A stretch of 64,000 nt of DNA from NCBI GenBank assembly GCA_964016875.1, contig OZ024736.1, positions 38,162,707 to 38,226,706 on the forward strand, written 5' to 3'. Of the stretch, positions 23,261-35,547 are shown one piece after another. The DNA comes from Fallopia convolvulus (taxonomy: Eukaryota > Streptophyta > Magnoliopsida > Caryophyllales > Polygonaceae). The position numbers were made by a program, and so were the translations under genes. The notes under the pieces are model-generated. The model saw only the letters and a list, made by a program, of their open reading frames with translations. It ran no database searches and was not told the DNA's origin. The number at the start of each line of letters is the position of its first letter. The stretch's first letter is position 1.

Positions 23261-26200
23261 ATGGCATCAACTCCTACCTCTCCTCACCAACTTCTGCTTT
23301 CCGCCTCTTCTAATGGGAATATCCCACACTTTCATCTTCCAAACTTTGCGGTCCGTTTAGATCGCACAAACTACTTTTTATGGCGCAGTACCATTCGCTC
23401 TTCTGTGGAGGCCTATGGTCTTGAGTCTTTTCTGACTTGTGACGCCCCACCACCGGCGACAATTGCTGATCCCAATGCATCATCTGCTTCGCCTACCCCG
23501 CTTACACCGGCAGCTGCTCTTGCAGCCTTTACTGCTGGTGAGAAAACGCCCACACCTCCTCCTCGGATTCCAAATCCCGAGTACCAGGATTGGGTGTGCA
23601 AAGATCGCTTTGTCCTTCTTTGGATCCGATCAACTCTCACCACACCATTACTCGGTCATGTGGCTCGTGCTTCTACGGCAGCCGAAGCTTGGGGAATCTT
23701 GGCGCGGATGTTTCACGCTCAAACCAGGGCTCGACAAATGCATCTTCGACAACAACTTCAGACTCTTACCAAAGGGTCAATGACGGTGCTTGACTATGTT
23801 GAGAAAAAGCGAGCCATCGTTGATGAACTCGCTGAATCCCTGTGTGTTATTCCTGATGAAGATCTTGTATCCTACATTCTATTTGGTCTTGGATCACAAT
23901 TTGCATCTTTTCGGTCAGCCTTTGCCCTTAGCAAAGAACCGATGTCGTCCTATGAATTGGTGGGCCATCTCCTGCAGGAAGAGCAGCGTATACAAGAAGA
24001 AACTCAGAACGTGACCGAATCGCTGCTGCCCACGGCCAATTATGCCTCCCGAGGTCGTCGTGGTCGAGGGCGGGGTCGATCCTCTCATACTCGCTCCTCT
24101 GATCGTGACTCTGTTTCCACAGCAGGAGCAAGTTCTTCAACTGATCGCTCGCGTCCTATATGCCAGTTGTGCAGCATACCTGGCCATGAGGCCATTAACT
24201 GCTTCGCCCGGCTGAATCTGGACGAATTTTCAGCCACAAACAAGCATGCTGCTGAGCGACTTGGGCGCTCATCTACCTCGTCAGGGAAACAAGCGTACAA
24301 TGTGGGCTGTCCGTCGGAAATTTTGGACCCTTGGGTTGTAGACACAGGTGCAAATCAGCATGCTAGTGCCGACTTCAACAACCTCAATGTTCAATCCAAC
24401 TACACTGGTACCGATAAATTGGTGGTCGAGAATGGTATGTCTCTTCCCATAACTCATTTAGGGCACTCTGTTTTACCTGCTATGCATGTTGCTTCTAAGC
24501 CTTTGCAACTCAAAAATATATTATTTGTCCCAAAAATTTCCAAAAACTTTTTAAGTGTCTCAAAGCTTTGTCGTGACAACAATGTTTTTCTTGAATTTCA
24601 TGCTGATTGTTGTTTTGTAAAGACTTTGCATGGTCAGATATTGCTAAAAGGAACCGTTGAGAATGGTCTTTATCATCTCCCTCACTCCTCTCCACCCCCA
24701 AATTTGAGTCGTCCAGTTGTTTATCTTGGTGAGCGAGCATTTGCTGATTGTTGGCATCGTCGTCTTGCTCACCCTCATGAGTTTGTTCTTCGTCGTTTGA
24801 TTTCCAGTTGTAGCCTTCCAATTTCATCCAATAAATTGGCGCCTGTCTGATCGTCATGTCAGCTTGCCAAGAGTCATCGTCTTCCATTATCCAGTCGTCC
24901 GGTTATCGCTACAAAGCCTTTTGAACTAGTCCATTCTGATGTATGGGGTCCTTCCCCGATTCCTTCACTTAATGGAAATAAGTACTATGTTAGCTTTGTA
25001 GACGATTGTACCAAATTTGTTTGGGTCTATTTTCTTTCCAATAAATCACAAGTCTATTCTGTTTTTCAATTATTCATTCAATTAATCAAAACACAATTTT
25101 CTACCCTCGTCAAAGCATTTCAAACTGACTGGGGCGGTGAATATCGAAATGTTTCCAAATATATTGACACTCTTGGCATCCTCCATCGTGTATATTGCCC
25201 TTATACTCCAGAAAAAAATGGTTCCGCTGAGCGTCGTAATAGAACTATCGTTGAAAAAGGCCTTGCTCTGATGGCTCATGCTAATCTGTCCAAAGAATTT
25301 TGGGAACATGCTTTTCACACCTCTGTCTACTTATCCAATCGTACAATCACCCCAATTCTCCAATACAAATCTCCTTTACAAAAATTATATGGCAAGATTC
25401 CTGATTATGGTTTCCTCAAATCTTTTGGATGTTTATGCTATACATTTCTCCGGCCTTATAATAACTCTAAATTGGAATTTCGCTCTTTACCGTGCATATT
25501 TGTGGGTTACAGTACTAAGCATAAGGGTTATATGTGTTTTGACAGTCAAGCTCGTCGCGTTTACATTTCACGCTACGTAGTTTTTGACGAGTCTGTTTTT
25601 CCGGCCTTCTCTTTCTCACCGCCGACATCATCTTCATCATGTTCTATTGTTCTCCCGTTGTCTCTGTTACAGCATGCCTCTTCTAGCCTAAATCCCTCAA
25701 CAGCCCGTCTGCCAATGGCATCTTCTTCACCGGCTGTTGCATCACCGGTCTTATCTCCTTCATCTGACTCGGCTGCACTTTCGTCGGTCGCCTCTCCTCA
25801 GCCCGGTTCGGAATCACCATCTCTGGCCTCCTCTCCTCAGCCCAGCTCGGAATCACCATCTTCGGCCTCCTCTCCTCAGCCCGGTTCGGGATCACCGTCT
25901 TCGGCCTCCTCTCCTCAGCCCGGCTTGGAATCACCATCTCCGGCCTCCTCTTCTCAGCCCGGCTCGGAATCACAATCTCCGGCCTCCTCTCCTCAATCCG
26001 GATCGGAACCACTATCTTCGGCCTCCCCTTCTCAGTCCTCTGACTTGGCTTCTCATTCGCCAGTCACGTCGCCGGTCAACTCGTCGCCGACATCTTCCCG
26101 TCCACTATCACCTTCTCCAGCATTCTCAACATCCAATTTGCAATTATTAGACTTTGTATCTGCATCTTCGGCTGACTCCCCAGCCCCAATATACCCTAAT

Positions 26201-27859
26201 GCACCTTCTTGGTTTAGACCCTCTGATGATTCAACGCATCCTATGATCACTCGGTCAACCACCCATTCATTAAAACCAAAAGCTTTCTCAGCAACTAAAT
26301 ATCCCCTTTCAATTGCCTTAACCGCGTGTACTGAACCAAAATTTTTCCATCAAGCCACAAAAAGCCCACATTGGCAACATGCTATGCAATTAGAATATGA
26401 TGCTTTATTGAAAAATGGGACTTGGGACTTAGTTCCTCGGCCACATGGTGCTAATATTGTTGGTTGTAAGTGGGTTTATAAGATTAAGCAGAAACCTGAT
26501 GGGTCTATTGATCGTTACAAAGCACGTCTGGTTGCCAAAGGCTTTAATCAGGAAGCTGATGTTGATTACTTTGACACGTTTAGTCCGGTTATTAAACCTA
26601 CTACTATCCGTCTTATTTTGAGTTTAGCTATCACTAACAAGTGGCCTCTCAGACAGGTTGATGTCAACAACGCTTTCCTTAATGGGGATCTGGCTGAAAC
26701 GGTCTTTATGGATCAACCACAGGGTTTTCAGGCTTCTGATAGGCCTAATCATGTTTGCAGACTTCGAAAAGCTCTTTATGGCCTCAAACAAGCTCCTCGG
26801 GCTTGGTTTCAGAAGCTCAAAGATGCTCTATTTCGGCAAGGATTTCATGGTTGTGTTTCTGATTCTTCCTTATTTATTAAAAAGGCAGGCGGTCATATTT
26901 GCTATGTGCTTATATATGTTGACGATCTGATTATTACGGGATCTCATTCTAGCTTCATTGACGAGTTTGTTCTCAACCTTAATCGTTCATTTTCTCTCAA
27001 GGATCTTGGTCCCTTGCATTATTTTTTGGGTGTTGAGGTTGTTCGTTCTGATTCATCTCTTCATTTGAGTCAACAGAAGTACATAGGTGACATTTTGGAA
27101 CGCAGCGCCATGGCTGGTGCAAAATCGATTGCGTCTCCAGCTGAGCCTGGATCTCGTCTTATTCAGTCCGGTGATCCAATGGCTGACCCTCATTTGTATC
27201 GTAGCATTGTTGGTGCACTACAGTATGTTACCATTACTTGTCCTGAGATTTCGTATGCTGTCAATCGAGTTTGCCAATTTATGCATAATCCTACCGAAGT
27301 CCATTGGGCTGTTGTAAAACGGATTCTTCGCTATCTTAAAGGTAGCATCGCTCTCGGTTTGCATATTCAGCCTCTCTCTGATCGTCGCCTTGTTGCCTTT
27401 TCTGATGCTGGATGGGCTTCTGATCCTGATGATTGTCGATCCCAGCATGGGTTTGCCATTTACTTTGGTGGCAATCTCATCAGCTGGTCTTCCAAGAAAC
27501 AGAAAGTGGTTGCACGGTCTAGTACAGAAGCAGAATACAGAGCCATTGCCTTCACTGCTGCTGAGTTAATTTGGTTGCAGCAATTACTTCAGGAAATGGC
27601 GGTTTCAGTTTCCAGTGCTCCAATTTTACTTTGTGATAATTTAAGTGCCACATTTCTGTCAGCCAATCCAGTTTTTCATCAGCGGTCTAAGCACATCAAG
27701 ATTGACTATCATTTTGTACGCGAGCAGGTTTCTGATGGTGACCTAGTTGTTCGTCATGTTCGGTCTCTTGATCAGATTGCTGATATTTTTACCAAGGCAG
27801 ATGGTACTCATCGGTTCAAGACTTTAAGTGCCAAGCTGCAAGTTCGTCCCCGACCTTGA
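23261..27859 (+). pseudogene. Copia gag-pol polyprotein, one in-frame stop
   Basis: One frame runs from ATG 23261 to the TGA ending at 27859, broken only by a TGA at 24848-24850. Domains in order: UBN2-type gag (LDRTNYFLWRSTIRSSV...), a CCHC zinc knuckle (CQLCSIPGHEAINC), aspartic protease (WVVDTGANQHAS), the integrase HHCC zinc finger (WHRRLAHPHEF) with the stop inside it just before SSCQLAKSHR, the integrase core (DDCTKFVWVY, TDWGGEY), a Ser/Pro-rich spacer, reverse transcriptase (GCKWVYKIK, ALYGLKQAPRAW, YVDDLIITG) and RNase H (DAGWASDPDDCRS, SRSSTEAEYRA-like). I read the 420 bases after the stop and they stay open in the same frame. The element is nearly intact but would need readthrough or a helper copy to move. 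Confidence 0.93.
25790..26040 (+). repeat. Tandem Ser/Pro-coding repeats in copia pol spacer
   Basis: About six imperfect 39-bp units (13 residues, consensus like SPQPGSESPSSAS) follow one another between integrase and reverse transcriptase. The frame is kept throughout. The reverse strand also reads open here as an artefact of the repeat. Confidence 0.9.
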
Positions 27860-27872
27860 GCTTGCGGGGGCA

Positions 27873-28070
27873 TGTTAAGATATATTATTATTTATTATTA
27901 ATAATTCTTGTAATTATCTTTTCATATCTCTTGTTGAGATTGTATTTAACTGATAGCTTAGATATTTCAGTTCCTGGATACTAGGACTGAAGTTGTTACT
28001 GTAAGTATATTTAAACCTCGTTAATGAGAAATACAGGATATCATCTTCTCACAAATTATAAGTTTTCACA
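27873..28070 (+). repeat. 3' LTR of the 23-28 kb copia element
   Basis: 198 bp, preceded by a polypurine-like tract ending GCGGGGG (about 27864-27870). It is followed by target duplication CCCTA. Confidence 0.95.
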
Positions 28071-28075
28071 CCCTA

Positions 28076-29081
28076 TGACATAAACACAACCACCGATTTT
28101 TCAAGCACAAAACACACACAATGGTAAAATGAAAAAGGGAAGTCAATTAAATTAAACTCTGTGGTACTTTGTTTTTTTTTTTCTTTTTTGGACACGTTTT
28201 GATCTTTGATGATGGCATTTGGCATGCATGCTGATGCTACTACTCTTAGAGATGCAGAAAAATAGTACTACAATTATTTCGTATTTGGTCCTCCATTTAC
28301 AATCATGAAATTTTAGGGGCTTGCTTGCTTCTAGAGGAATGACGCAAAATATAGCACCATGTATGTATTTAATTAATCCTTACCTTGCGTCGTATATTTC
28401 GTATTTGAATTGTAACTTGATCCAATACATAATAAATCAATTACATCTCTGAATCTCAAATTCTATACATATGCATTGAACTAGTTTTCTTATTAAGTCA
28501 AATAGGGTGGCCTGTAGTTAACGAATATGGACCATATAAAAACGGTTCGTGACTATAATTTAATAATAGTAGCCAACAAAAACGTACATGTGAAGATCAT
28601 ATTCATATACACTAAAGTGCACCTATGAAGTTGCCATCGAGAATAAAGAGACAGAAGAAGCAGCACGTACACTTGAAGTTTGAAGCTAGCAAGATTTTGG
28701 GTCGTCTTTAGACGAAAATCTTCGGTTGATGGCAATTCTAACAACATATTTATATCGATATCAATTAATACGATCATGACATAATCTTCTACACACATCT
28801 GTCAATTCTCCGTTTTTTCCTCCTAATTAGAATCAATTTCACACGCTTTATCCCAACTATATGCGAGAGTACACAATACGTACGAACGAAATTTAATTGG
28901 ACTTTAGTCTATATACATCCAAATGCTTTTCTGGCTGTAGAAAATAGGAGTCTTGAAAATTTTCAACCCTCGATTTCACTAATTTATAATTACCTTAAAA
29001 CCTTATCCATGTTATTGGGATTATAGAGCCTGATTTTGAGTTAGGCGGAAAAGGAGACGAAGGTGGAGCGAGAGGCAAAAC
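28076..29081. other. Intergenic, no gene recognised
   Basis: AT-rich single-copy-looking sequence between the copia target site and the next LTR. Short frames on the minus strand (28553-28798) have no family features. Confidence 0.55.
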
Positions 29082-29596
29082 TGTGATCGCAACCAGGAGG
29101 GTCGCGATTGTGGGTCGGGATAGCGCGGGCAGCGCAAGGCAAGACGTGGCCGCGCTCTGCAGGATGGGTCCGCGTGATGCCGATAGAATGAGCCCAGAGC
29201 ATGGCGCGGTCTGGGCAGCCAAAGCCCCACCCCGCTCATCGGAGACGCGCCCGAGTCTGTTTCGAAGATAGATCAGGTTTTTTGCTTATGTGGCAAGTAA
29301 GGATAAAAGCCTAGGGTTCTCCATAAATACCTAAGAGTAAAAGAGGAAAAATCTAGATAGCTTGAGAGATTAGATTAGGCTGATCAGATCAGTGTAGATC
29401 AGGAAGATCAAGTTTTGTAATTCTTGGAATCCTCATTTCTAGTGGAAAGTCCCTGACTTGGTAGTACGTGTCTCCAAACGTAGTCATTCTAACGAACTGG
29501 GTTAACAAATCTCTTGTGTTCTTCTCTTCTTGTTTCTTTCTTTCTTATCTTGTGAGTCTGTTTTTATCCCTTACTCTAGGGTCGAATTTCCTAGCA
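29082..29596 (+). repeat. Degraded copia LTR, plus orientation (left arm)
   Basis: The sequence starts near TGTGATCGCAACC, passes through GC-rich DNA (GGTCGCGATTGTGG, GATAGCGCGGGC) and on to CTTGAGAGATTAG and CTTGTGAGTCTG, ending GAATTTCCTAGCA. The same sequence occurs inverted at 30764-31388. It is followed by AGTGGTA, a decayed primer-binding site. Open frames in its GC-rich part are not genes. Confidence 0.75.
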
Positions 29597-29889
29597 AGTG
29601 GTAGTGCTTCGGTCTTGGTAGTGTCGGGTCTTCAACTTATGTAAGCACATCTAAAGCCTTGCTAGACTTTAGTTCCTCAAGCTTGTCGGTAAGGTTTTCT
29701 CTCACCACACTCGACACCTATCGTATGGACTTCTCCATGCAAGCTTCCTCCTCCATGTCATCCCACCTGACATGCATGCCCTCTGCATAGTCTTCTGGCT
29801 CAGCTAGTTCAACAAACCTCAAATAGAAATCAAAAGGTGAATACATATCAAATTCTCCAATGATCTTCTAAACATCAATATGTGGCTCT

Positions 29890-30731
29890 TCCTTCAAGGC
29901 CCCTGCCTACTAGGAACCACTGTTATACTCCCACCGAATCTTGAGGTACTCAGAATCAATGCATCTGCAAAGTACTCTGCTGCTGCATCTTCTGACTCAT
30001 CCTCTGATACCTGACACTCACTTTTGTAGTGACCAAATTCACCATAATGCTAGCACTTGCTCTTGCTCTTGTCCTTGGCGGCCTTCTCCTTCCCTTTGGA
30101 TTTTGACCCACCATGCATGATCAGATATGCCCTTGTTTTCTACATTCAAAGTTGATCCAGATGTAGAACCTGACTCTTTTCTGCGAATCTCCTAGCTCAT
30201 CGTCAGATCCCTCACATCATCAAACTTAAGTTTACCTTTTCCAATTGAACCACTCACAGTCGTGATAGTTCCACTCCAAATCTTAGGCAAATAATAAAGC
30301 AGAATTAGGGCTTGTATCTCATCATCGAACTTAATCTTCACCGACTGCAGTTGTGCAATTGTCATGTTGAATTCACTCAAGTGCTTGGATACCGTTATAA
30401 ACTCCTTCATCTTCAAGTTGAACAACTTACACATCAGATGCACCTTGTTCACCACTGATGGCTTCGCATACATCACAGACAAGATCGCAAGCAAACTCTT
30501 TGATGTAGTCGCCTTGACAGTGCGTTGCGCTACACTCCTGGACAGGGACATGCAAATTGCACTCATCGCTTTCCTATCCGATAGCTTCCCGTCTTCATCC
30601 TTCATATCCTTAGGCTTCTCTCCCATAGGCAAGTAAAGTTCTTTACCATATAGGTAATCTTCAATCTACATCTTCTAGAAACCATAATTAGTTCCATCAA
30701 ACTTCTCCACAAGAATCTTCTTGTCTCTCAT
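29890..30731 (-). pseudogene. Copia gag fragment, Tnt1-like, decayed
   Basis: Read from ATG 30731, the N-terminus (MRDKKILVEKFDGTNYGF) is typical of Tnt1-type gag. The frame then has stop codons, but a 146-codon stretch (30632-30192) stays open with UBN2 gag features (LSEFNMTIAQLQSVKIKFDD, ALILLYYLPKIW). A decayed CCHC zinc knuckle lies near 30040-30070. Pol is missing. It belongs to the right-hand LTR at 30764-31388, next to which a good primer-binding site lies. Confidence 0.82.
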
Positions 30732-30763
30732 TGCCACTGTAGGAACCAAACTCTGATACCAGT

Positions 30764-31388
30764 TGTTGGGAAATTTGACCTTACAGCAAGGGATAACTCA
30801 CACACAGACTCACAAGAGAAGAGAGAAAGAAACAAGAAGAGAAGAACACAAGAATTTGTTGACCTGGTTCATCAGAATGACTACGTCTAGGGGCACTACC
30901 AAGCCACGAACTTTTACTAGATCTGAGGATTTTAAGGATTAAAAAACTTGATCTTCCTGATCTACTCTAATCTGATCAACCTAGCCTAATCTCTCAAGCT
31001 CTCTAGATTTTTCCCTCTCTGACTCTTAGGATTTTCTAACATATAACACACCATTACAATAATCAATGTAGGTATTTATGGACAATATGCATAAAGATAG
31101 AAACAATATATTACAAGGATAGAAATCTCAATCTCCTAGATATATTTCTTTCCTAAATTCAATATCTTTTACCTCTTACTTGCCACGCAAGCAAAGCCAA
31201 TCTAGCGCGGAAATGGACTCGGGCGCGTCCCCGGGGAGCACGGTCGTGCTTTGGCCGCCCAAACCCCGCCATGCTCCAGGCACATTCTTTCGGCATCATG
31301 CATGCCCGTCCAGGAGAGCGCATCCGCTTCTTGCATGGCCCTGCCCGCGCTATCTCGGGCCGCAGTCGCGACCCTCTTGGATGCGGTA
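30764..31388 (-). repeat. Copia 5' LTR, minus orientation (right arm)
   Basis: Reverse-complement relative of 29082-29596, about 110 bp longer, ending (minus strand) AAATTTCCCAACA. It is followed after two bases by TGGTATCAGAG, a good initiator-tRNA primer site at 30751-30761. The outer end near 31388 is less certain. Confidence 0.75.
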
Positions 31389-31879
31389 AATGTTTTGAAT
31401 TATACATGCACAAAACAATTTCATCAGTTATTACCCTTCTTTAGAATTACGTACAAAGCCTAGTTTTAAGTTCAATTGTACATCTTACACTAAAAAATTG
31501 AGAGATAATAAATAAATACATATTTTATATTTGCTTTTTATATTGTCAAATAATTTTAGAATAGAATCTTATTAGACTTATATATTGTATTTGGTTGTTT
31601 GATTCAACTCCTCATAATACCTATTTTGCAGAGTCTCAGATCAGGGAAGCTCACCAAGAATCCACTAAGTTTCGAAAAAAGTACAAGCGAATGTACACAT
31701 GAACAGAACAGAAATCAACAAGAACTCGGTAGAAGAAGGAATAAAATAGGGTTCGGCCCCCTATCAAGGTTGTCGAAGCTTTGAAATGAAGATTTGAGGA
31801 TGATCCAATCAGATCTCCACGAGTTAGGCTTGTCGCCATTGTCCTCGTCGAGCTACTCCATCGTCGCACCACATTTGCC

Positions 31880-31880
<1 letters not shown>

Positions 31881-31912
<32 letters not shown>

Positions 31913-31939
31913 TTCTTCTTCTTCTTCTTCTTCTTCTTC

Positions 31940-31984
<45 letters not shown>
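31881..31984. repeat. Composite pyrimidine microsatellite
   Basis: A (CTTT)n run passes into (CTT)n and then (CT)n, about 104 bp of pure pyrimidine on the plus strand. Confidence 0.97.
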
Positions 31985-31987
<3 letters not shown>

Positions 31988-32106
31988 ACGTTGCTAGGGT
32001 TGAATGAGCTTCCCATGTGAGAAAGGAAAACATTTATTGTTAGGTTAGAGGCGCTAACTTCCAAACGTTGTGTTTTAATGAGACGATAGCTTCCACTTCT
32101 GCTTTT

Positions 32107-32273
32107 GGACTTCATTTTCAATCCAATAACAAGACGGATTAAACAATGCTAGAAACGGCTCAGTCTTCCAGGCATAGCAAAATCACTATTGGACTTCATT
32201 TTCAATCCAATAACAAGACGGATTACACAATGCTAGAAACGACTCAGTCTTCCAGGCATAGCAAAATCACTAT
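32107..32273. repeat. 84-bp tandem duplication
   Basis: The unit starting GGACTTCATTTTCAATCCAA lies at 32107-32190 and again from 32191. Only a few differences are visible (for example AAACGGCT against AAACGACT). Confidence 0.93.
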
Positions 32274-34767
32274 CTGCCTCGAAATCGGGTCTAAGCCCAA
32301 GGAAGCCGCGATCAAGGAACAAACCAAGTTTGGGATAAATCTAGCTTAGTGAACCCGATTTCTTCTTCTAATAAGATCAAGATCATGCATTCATTTGGCA
32401 CGCCAAATTCAACTTTGTCACTTAGAATATTGAACTAGATTTAAAAGTTCATAACATCTAGTGGCACATCAAGCTCCACAAAGAGGCCGAAGCTTATTAC
32501 GATCTCTCCACATTCCCCAAATAACCATATGCTAGAGTTGATGCAAAACGATATCAAATTTCGAGGAAATATAGGCTACCCAATCCAACACCAACATCCT
32601 ACCCTCGCTTGACTCTTCAATATTCGAAATCAAATGCCATATTACCCTCGTCCTATAACAATAAAATGAAGCATGATTGTCACTCTCCACTTACCATGTA
32701 GAACTCACATGCTTCATTTAATGACAGATTGACAAGGTTGTAATCGAACCGAGCAAAACCTAGATTTGAATTGCTCAAGTCCAACTCCGTTAAAAATAGG
32801 CAAGCTCAAGCTCGATCGCGGTCTTGGTTCGAGCTTAAAATCTTGTTTGAGCTTGGTTCATTTAAAAGCTCACCGAGGTCGAGCTTATCTCGCAAGCCTC
32901 TTATTTAGTTTCTTCGAGGGACAATTTTACAAACAACCCACTTACTTGATCCTCTATACAGGCAAATGAAATGAAAAATTAAACTACGTAATTTGAGAAA
33001 GACCGTCAAAACTATGTGTGTTTACTTGAATTATATATTATATAAAATAATATATAATGGATCTTATTCATGAATGTATAATCTAGTTTGTTACGACGGT
33101 ATAATCGAGCTTACTCATGAGCATATAATTGAGTTTTCTCATAAACAAACGAGCTGAATTTCATGTGCTCAAACTCAGTTCATTTATCTTTCGAGCCTTA
33201 AAAATTCAGCTCAAGCTCGGCTCATTTACAAATTGAGCCGGACACTGATAAGACTTAGTTGAGCCGAACACCGAATTTTTGATGTATGGGGCTCACTTAC
33301 ATCCCTATTTGGCATGACTCTCCTTTTGAAAAGCCACACCTTATAAGGCAACGTACACTTCCCTACAAGTCCTCCATACCAAAGATTTGACATTTGGCAT
33401 CATATCAACCACACACCTTGTTCTGTAATCCTTGCATCCCCACTCATCTTACTACCCCTTCACCCTTTAGAGATGTAAGTTGTGGCTCCATAGTTAGATG
33501 CAATCTTTACCGAAAATACCATCTATGTACAATATCACACAACCTCACCCCTCACCTCCTCAACAACCCTGTGTTCAAGCCAACATCACCTCGACATCTA
33601 CTAGAGACATCACCTTCCCAACAAACTCCTCTCTCCAAACCTCATATTGTAACAGAGTTTCTTTAAGCAATGGTACATATATTTTGTTAGTAATAATGTT
33701 ATATAACTAATAGTTATAATTATGCCATGTTTTTGAAGTTGTAATTAGGTTTTCAATACGAGGCTCAGATTCGAGACTTCTGGTCAATTTAAAAAAAATA
33801 CCTTATCTATTTTTTACGATTTTTTTGCTATAAATATCATATATGTTACTATCATATGTATTTGATAGGGAAGTAAATTTGATGTATCAGGCCGACCCGA
33901 TAAATCAAGAGGCCGAATAATACGACAATCAAACTGGTCAACAAGAGAAAATAAGCGTACACTCCAAACAAACATACAACTCAAACAAAAAGGCAAACGT
34001 AAACAATGGATATAGAGAGTTGAACTGTACTGGAACCAAAATTGAAGAGCCATCGGAAGAGCATACAAAACACAACGCTATAATAAAATAAATGAAGATG
34101 AAAACCGAAAAAAAATACACAAGATGAAATTTTAAGGAACAAATATAAACAACTCACATATAAATTCACCAAAAAAAAAGCCTAAATACATCAATCACAA
34201 ATCCCCAAAATTTCCAAACCAATACCATCATATCCCACTACCACATTTAATTATGATATTTACCTTTCTCAATAAAAGAAGCAATTGACTATTTTTTCAT
34301 TACAAAAAATTGACCATTTTACAACCTTGGTGTAGTCAAGAGCACTCATTTTTGACGGATGACTTCATCTCGATCGCCCCCGAACAACAGTATATGAGAT
34401 GCATTATGCATAGTCTAATTTTCACACTTAAAACTTCTCATATGGTGTTTCGTTGTGTGTGTGCTAGATATTATCTTATATTTTCTTTTTCGGTGTGAAT
34501 ATTCTTATATTTTCAAAATCAATTAAATTGCATTTTTGTTCTCTTTTTTTTGGTAGAGATCGTTCAGCTGTGGCTGCTCACGTTCGTCACGTCGGGTAGA
34601 TCCTAATCAACAAAAAGCTTACAAAATACGATCCGTAAAATAGTGTTCTCGATTTCGCTTTCATTGTGATTTTTTGAGTGTATCAATCAGTTAGATTAAG
34701 CTCCACTCGACATAGAGGATCGAGAATTAGCCCCGGGTATATTCTTGACCAAAACACCAAGCATATA

Positions 34768-35199
34768 AAATTTATATAATTAGACAAATTTATCCAATTT
34801 GGTTTCCATGATTGTGGAATAATGTGGACGATACAACCATAACGGAAGACATATGTACATGCATATACAGGGTCTCGAGATTCTTTGATGGTGTGTGTAT
34901 GTAACAGAGATGCTTGGGAGGATCAACACTCCTAACGGGGTCTAACCCAACTCTGGTCTGGACGTAGGCACAAAGTGTCGAACCGGACGAGGCCCAACTC
35001 ATAAAAAAAAATAAAAATAAAGAAGAGCCCATACGGTTACCCCCCATATGCGCATGTTACTCACCATGCATGTTGTCAACTGTGAAGCATATCAAATTTA
35101 TATTAGACAAATTTATCCAATTTGGTTTCTATGATTGTGGAATAATGTGGACGGTACAACCATAACGGAAGACACATGTACATGCATACGTACAGGGTC
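34768..35199. repeat. Direct repeat pair, about 105 bp, 330 bp apart
   Basis: The block containing GACAAATTTATCCAATTTGG, ATTGTGGAATAATGTGGACG and CATAACGGAAGACA occurs at about 34768-34873 and 35096-35199 in the same orientation, with a handful of differences. The DNA between is unrelated and non-coding. It may be part of a decayed element. Confidence 0.85.
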
Positions 35200-35373
35200 A
35201 TTCATTTATCACTAAACCAACATAACATTTTATTTTATTTTGGTCAAGCTAACATAACATTTTATTACGGGTGAAAGAGGAGATAAAATGACATATGCAT
35301 ATGGCCGGTAGGTATTATAATTTGCATGAATTAATTGCCCAGCATGATCTCCAGGAAATTAACTAGCTTTAAT

Positions 35374-35540
35374 TAAACGACTGTGAATGCTGGCAAAAGG
35401 TTGCTCATTCTCATTACTGAATAACGTATATATGTACAACTAAGAAGCTAAGCTAGGAAAAGATCCTAACAAGAATATTTACAAAATATTAACCAATATC
35501 AAAACTATCTATATCTAATATCATCCAATATTATCCAATA
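35374..35540 (-). repeat. 3' LTR of the 35-40 kb copia element
   Basis: 167 bp. On the plus strand it runs TAAACGACTGTGAATG to ATTATCCAATA. It matches 40189-40355 with four transitions. Confidence 0.92.
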
Positions 35541-35547
35541 CTCCTCC

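Larger units (their letters stand above)
23030..28070 (+). mobile_element. Complete Ty1/copia LTR retrotransposon
   Basis: A 5,041-bp element with two 198-bp LTRs, a 5-bp target duplication CCCTA (23025-23029 and 28071-28075), a primer-binding site next to the 5' LTR, a purine-rich G tract before the 3' LTR and one gag-pol reading frame. By eye the LTRs differ at two positions (G/A near 23053 and near 23167), so the insertion is recent. Domain order PR-INT-RT-RNaseH is that of Ty1/copia. Confidence 0.95.
31389..34767. other. Repeat-rich intergenic DNA, no gene recognised
   Basis: It contains a composite microsatellite (31881-31984) and an 84-bp tandem duplication (32107-32273), described separately. 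It also holds a stretch rich in AAGCTC, GAGCTT and GAGCCG words (about 32770-33260), which looks like decayed transposon sequence. No coding frame is convincing; the Arg/Lys/Ser-rich frames over the microsatellite are artefacts. Confidence 0.6.

Noticed and set aside
25683..26012. Minus-strand frame with regular RAEERRPEMVIPS repeats
   Set aside because: It is the antisense of the tandem Ser/Pro repeats in copia pol. Repeats with period divisible by three stay open on both strands.
29021..29271. Arg/Ala-rich frames on both strands
   Set aside because: They lie in the GC-rich part of a decayed copia LTR, and the same frames recur in the inverted LTR at 31159-31463.
31651..32121. A 156-codon minus-strand frame with long Arg-Glu and Lys runs
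   Set aside because: The runs are the translation of the pyrimidine microsatellite at 31881-31984. The rest has no family features.
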